Source: Pontibacter silvestris (GTDB lineage: Bacteria > Bacteroidota > Bacteroidia > Cytophagales > Hymenobacteraceae). From it: 64,000 nucleotides of DNA. The stretch lies in NCBI RefSeq assembly GCF_020907275.1, contig NZ_JAJJWI010000002.1, positions 209,432 through 273,431 on the forward strand. Reading direction: 5' to 3'. The notes under the pieces are model-generated. The model saw only the letters and a program-made list of their open reading frames with translations. It was not told the origin of the DNA and searched no databases. Positions 62,500 to 64,000 of the stretch are shown one piece after another; the stretch's first letter is position 1; each line of letters begins with the position of its first letter. Made by a program: the position numbers and the translations under genes.

Positions 62500-64000
62500 T
62501 TATCTTTTCCTTGTAAGGTAAGCTTTAGTACGACTGTCTGTTAGCAGTTCCCAAATAGAAGCCACTGTCCAGCCTGGGGCAAAGTGCAGGTTGTAAAATC
62601 CTTTCCCAAAATGTCCGTAATCCCACGCTGTATGCTGTACTACTTCGGGGTAATAGCCAACTTTAGCTATGCCTGACATATGTCCCGGGTAAGGTAAAAG
62701 CTGCTCGCGCATGGAGGTGCGAATGACATTGGCAAACTCGCTAAACCGCTTCTCCCCTGTTTCCTGTGCCAGCCATTTCAGTACTTCATCAAACTCGAAA
62801 ATAAAAACATCTATGTGATTGTTCTCTACAGATACGTTGCCCCAACCTCTGCTTTGAAGTCTCAAGTCACCAAGCATCTGCCCTTGTGCAAAAGGAACAT
62901 CCCAAGTATAGTACCAGGAAAGTGTAAAATAAGCTGCCTGACTAGCAAGGTTAATATACCTCTTCTGCTCTTTTCCTTTTGTTACCATTGCCATATAATA
63001 AAGAGCAGTTGCTGCATATAAAGAAGCCTCTTTGTCTTCACAATCTGCATCCAGCGTAGATGAAAAGTAGTCAGACTTGGAGATAATTTCCCGCTCCTGG
63101 TAATCAATTACTTTACGGGCCGCGTTCAAATATTTTTTTTCGCCATAGTATTTATAAGCCATCACTAAAGGCAACACGGCTGAGGGAGAGCTGCCCCCAG
63201 TTGTGTCAACCAGTTCTAAGTTACCCTTAAACTTACGGGGGAAACTGCCATCTGCCTGTTGCAAGTCAAGTACAGTAGCTAGTAAGCTCTGTAGCTGCTT
63301 TTCCCATTGTGCATGCTTTCTACCATTTCTTTGTTCATAATCCAGGTAATGTAAAGCAGCATAAATCCCCTCCGACTGCCTACGGATAGAGTAAACAGAA
63401 GCCTTTTTATTATCCTCCAGGTTAACTACCTCTCTGAAGAAACCATCAGCTGTAAAGCCGTGCTGCTCATAGCTGTTAAGTACTTCATAAGCGATTTGCT
63501 TTAGCTCCTGGTCCTTATGTTGCTCAGCAAAATCAAGAGCATTGTAAGCATTGAGCAGCACCCGGCCTATAAAACCTACTTCCAGTATTTTGAGCTTCTC
63601 ACATATATTTGTCTGCAGCTCTACTCCTGAAAACCCTTTAAGATCTCCAACTTCTACAAAAGACTGCTTATAGAAGTTGGTTAGTGTTTGCTTTATTTCG
63701 TCATCAGTTAATTTATTGTTAGCGAGAGGCGCAGGTTGGTATAAATCATAAGAGCGTGTCCAGATATGTTTAATATAGTCGGCATAATCTGTGGCTGTAA
63801 ATTTTACAAGTAAATAGCGGAGTGTAATGCTTTCCCCTTTTTCCAGATGCAGAAAGGTAGTGACAGGAGCACCAAGCGTAAGCTTTCTGTAGTAGCTGTT
63901 TGGTGCCTCCCTGTAAGGATAGGCAAATGCAAGGAAAGCTTTGCTGTTTTCTTCTCCAAATCCTACAGCTCCAAGATCAGACAGGCCACTTAATATTACT
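62500..64000 (-). CDS. Large alpha-helical-barrel enzyme of unknown family, 5' end outside the window
   Basis: The frame is open from the right edge to the stop at 62500, giving 500 codons with no start visible. The part from ~63500 down has the repeating look of an (alpha/alpha)6 barrel: LDLQQADGSFPRKF, PLVMAYKYYGEKKYLNAARK, EASLYAATALYYMAMV and SRGWGNVSVENNHID. The part nearer the edge has beta character (YYRKLTLGAPVTTFLHLEKG). This fits a glycan-active enzyme, in keeping with the GH43 and gal genes beside it, but I do not recognise the family. Confidence 0.6.
   Translation of the reverse strand, partial: VILSGLSDLGAVGFGEENSKAFLAFAYPYREAPNSYYRKLTLGAPVTTFLHLEKGESITLRYLLVKFTATDYADYIKHIWTRSYDLYQPAPLANNKLTDDEIKQTLTNFYKQSFVEVGDLKGFSGVELQTNICEKLKILEVGFIGRVLLNAYNALDFAEQHKDQELKQIAYEVLNSYEQHGFTADGFFREVVNLEDNKKASVYSIRRQSEGIYAALHYLDYEQRNGRKHAQWEKQLQSLLATVLDLQQADGSFPRKFKGNLELVDTTGGSSPSAVLPLVMAYKYYGEKKYLNAARKVIDYQEREIISKSDYFSSTLDADCEDKEASLYAATALYYMAMVTKGKEQKRYINLASQAAYFTLSWYYTWDVPFAQGQMLGDLRLQSRGWGNVSVENNHIDVFIFEFDEVLKWLAQETGEKRFSEFANVIRTSMREQLLPYPGHMSGIAKVGYYPEVVQHTAWDYGHFGKGFYNLHFAPGWTVASIWELLTDSRTKAYLTRKR

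Noticed and set aside
1-64000. tRNA or rRNA genes, CRISPR arrays, insertion sequences
   Set aside because: I looked through the intergenic regions on both strands and saw no tRNA-like cloverleaf, no regularly spaced repeats, and no transposase or terminal inverted repeats. A tRNAscan or Infernal run would be decisive.

Overview
The window comes from a bacterium of the Bacteroidota, most likely a Hymenobacteraceae/Cytophagales relative such as Pontibacter. The evidence is a secreted protein with a type IX secretion C-terminal domain, several lipoproteins, Bacteroidota-style promoters (TAnnTTTG -7 boxes), sparse Shine-Dalgarno sites, and an arginine cluster of the N-succinylornithine/N-acetylornithine carbamoyltransferase type. 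The genus is an inference from general gene content. I see no insertion sequence, prophage, CRISPR array, rRNA or tRNA.

Layout. 1-4.2 kb: end of a trp operon (trpC partial, trpF, trpB, trpA) closed by a DAHP synthase. 4.2-5.8 kb: mgtE behind a leader-peptide/terminator element. 5.9-9.0 kb: a histidine leader-peptide attenuator followed by hisH-hisA-hisF-hisIE. 9.3-11.3 kb: a glucuronokinase-like GHMP kinase and galU. 11.3-16.9 kb: a haloalkane-dehalogenase-like hydrolase, an AsmA-like protein, a ClC channel with CBS domains and a metallophosphatase. 16.9-22.9 kb: a seven-gene Mrp Na+/H+ antiporter operon on the minus strand. 23-27.3 kb: a tandem universal stress protein, then a minus-strand operon of a Na+/solute symporter, a GNAT enzyme and an amino-acid racemase. 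27.8-29.3 kb: a fluoride riboswitch in front of a CLC-F fluoride exporter. 29.4-31 kb: a periplasmic aspartyl protease and a small membrane protein. 31.5-41.2 kb: the arginine cluster (GNAT, argG, argC, argD, carbamoyltransferase, argB, proC, argE, argH). 41.4-45 kb: a decaying zone with a Pmp3-type lipoprotein, an orphan ABC ATPase and two pseudogenes. 45-49.3 kb: a DnaJ-type co-chaperone with an unknown partner, an alpha-oxoamine-synthase-like enzyme with a dipeptide epimerase, and truC. 49.6-55 kb: a T9SS cargo protein, small proteins, a cation diffusion facilitator, MsrA and a holin-like membrane protein. 55.9-64 kb: minus-strand galT, galK, two GH43 enzymes, galM and a partial large enzyme, pointing to use of galactose and arabinose from plant polysaccharide.

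The most interesting structure is a pair of related RNA leaders at 4.2 and 6.0 kb. Each has a promoter, a short leader ORF, competing antiterminator and terminator hairpins, identical terminator arms, and exactly 34 nt between a shared TATGG and the terminator. One carries a histidine run and precedes his genes. The other has a Tyr-Pro-Thr-Pro stretch and precedes the magnesium transporter gene, which suggests a ribosome-based sensor for magnesium or proline.
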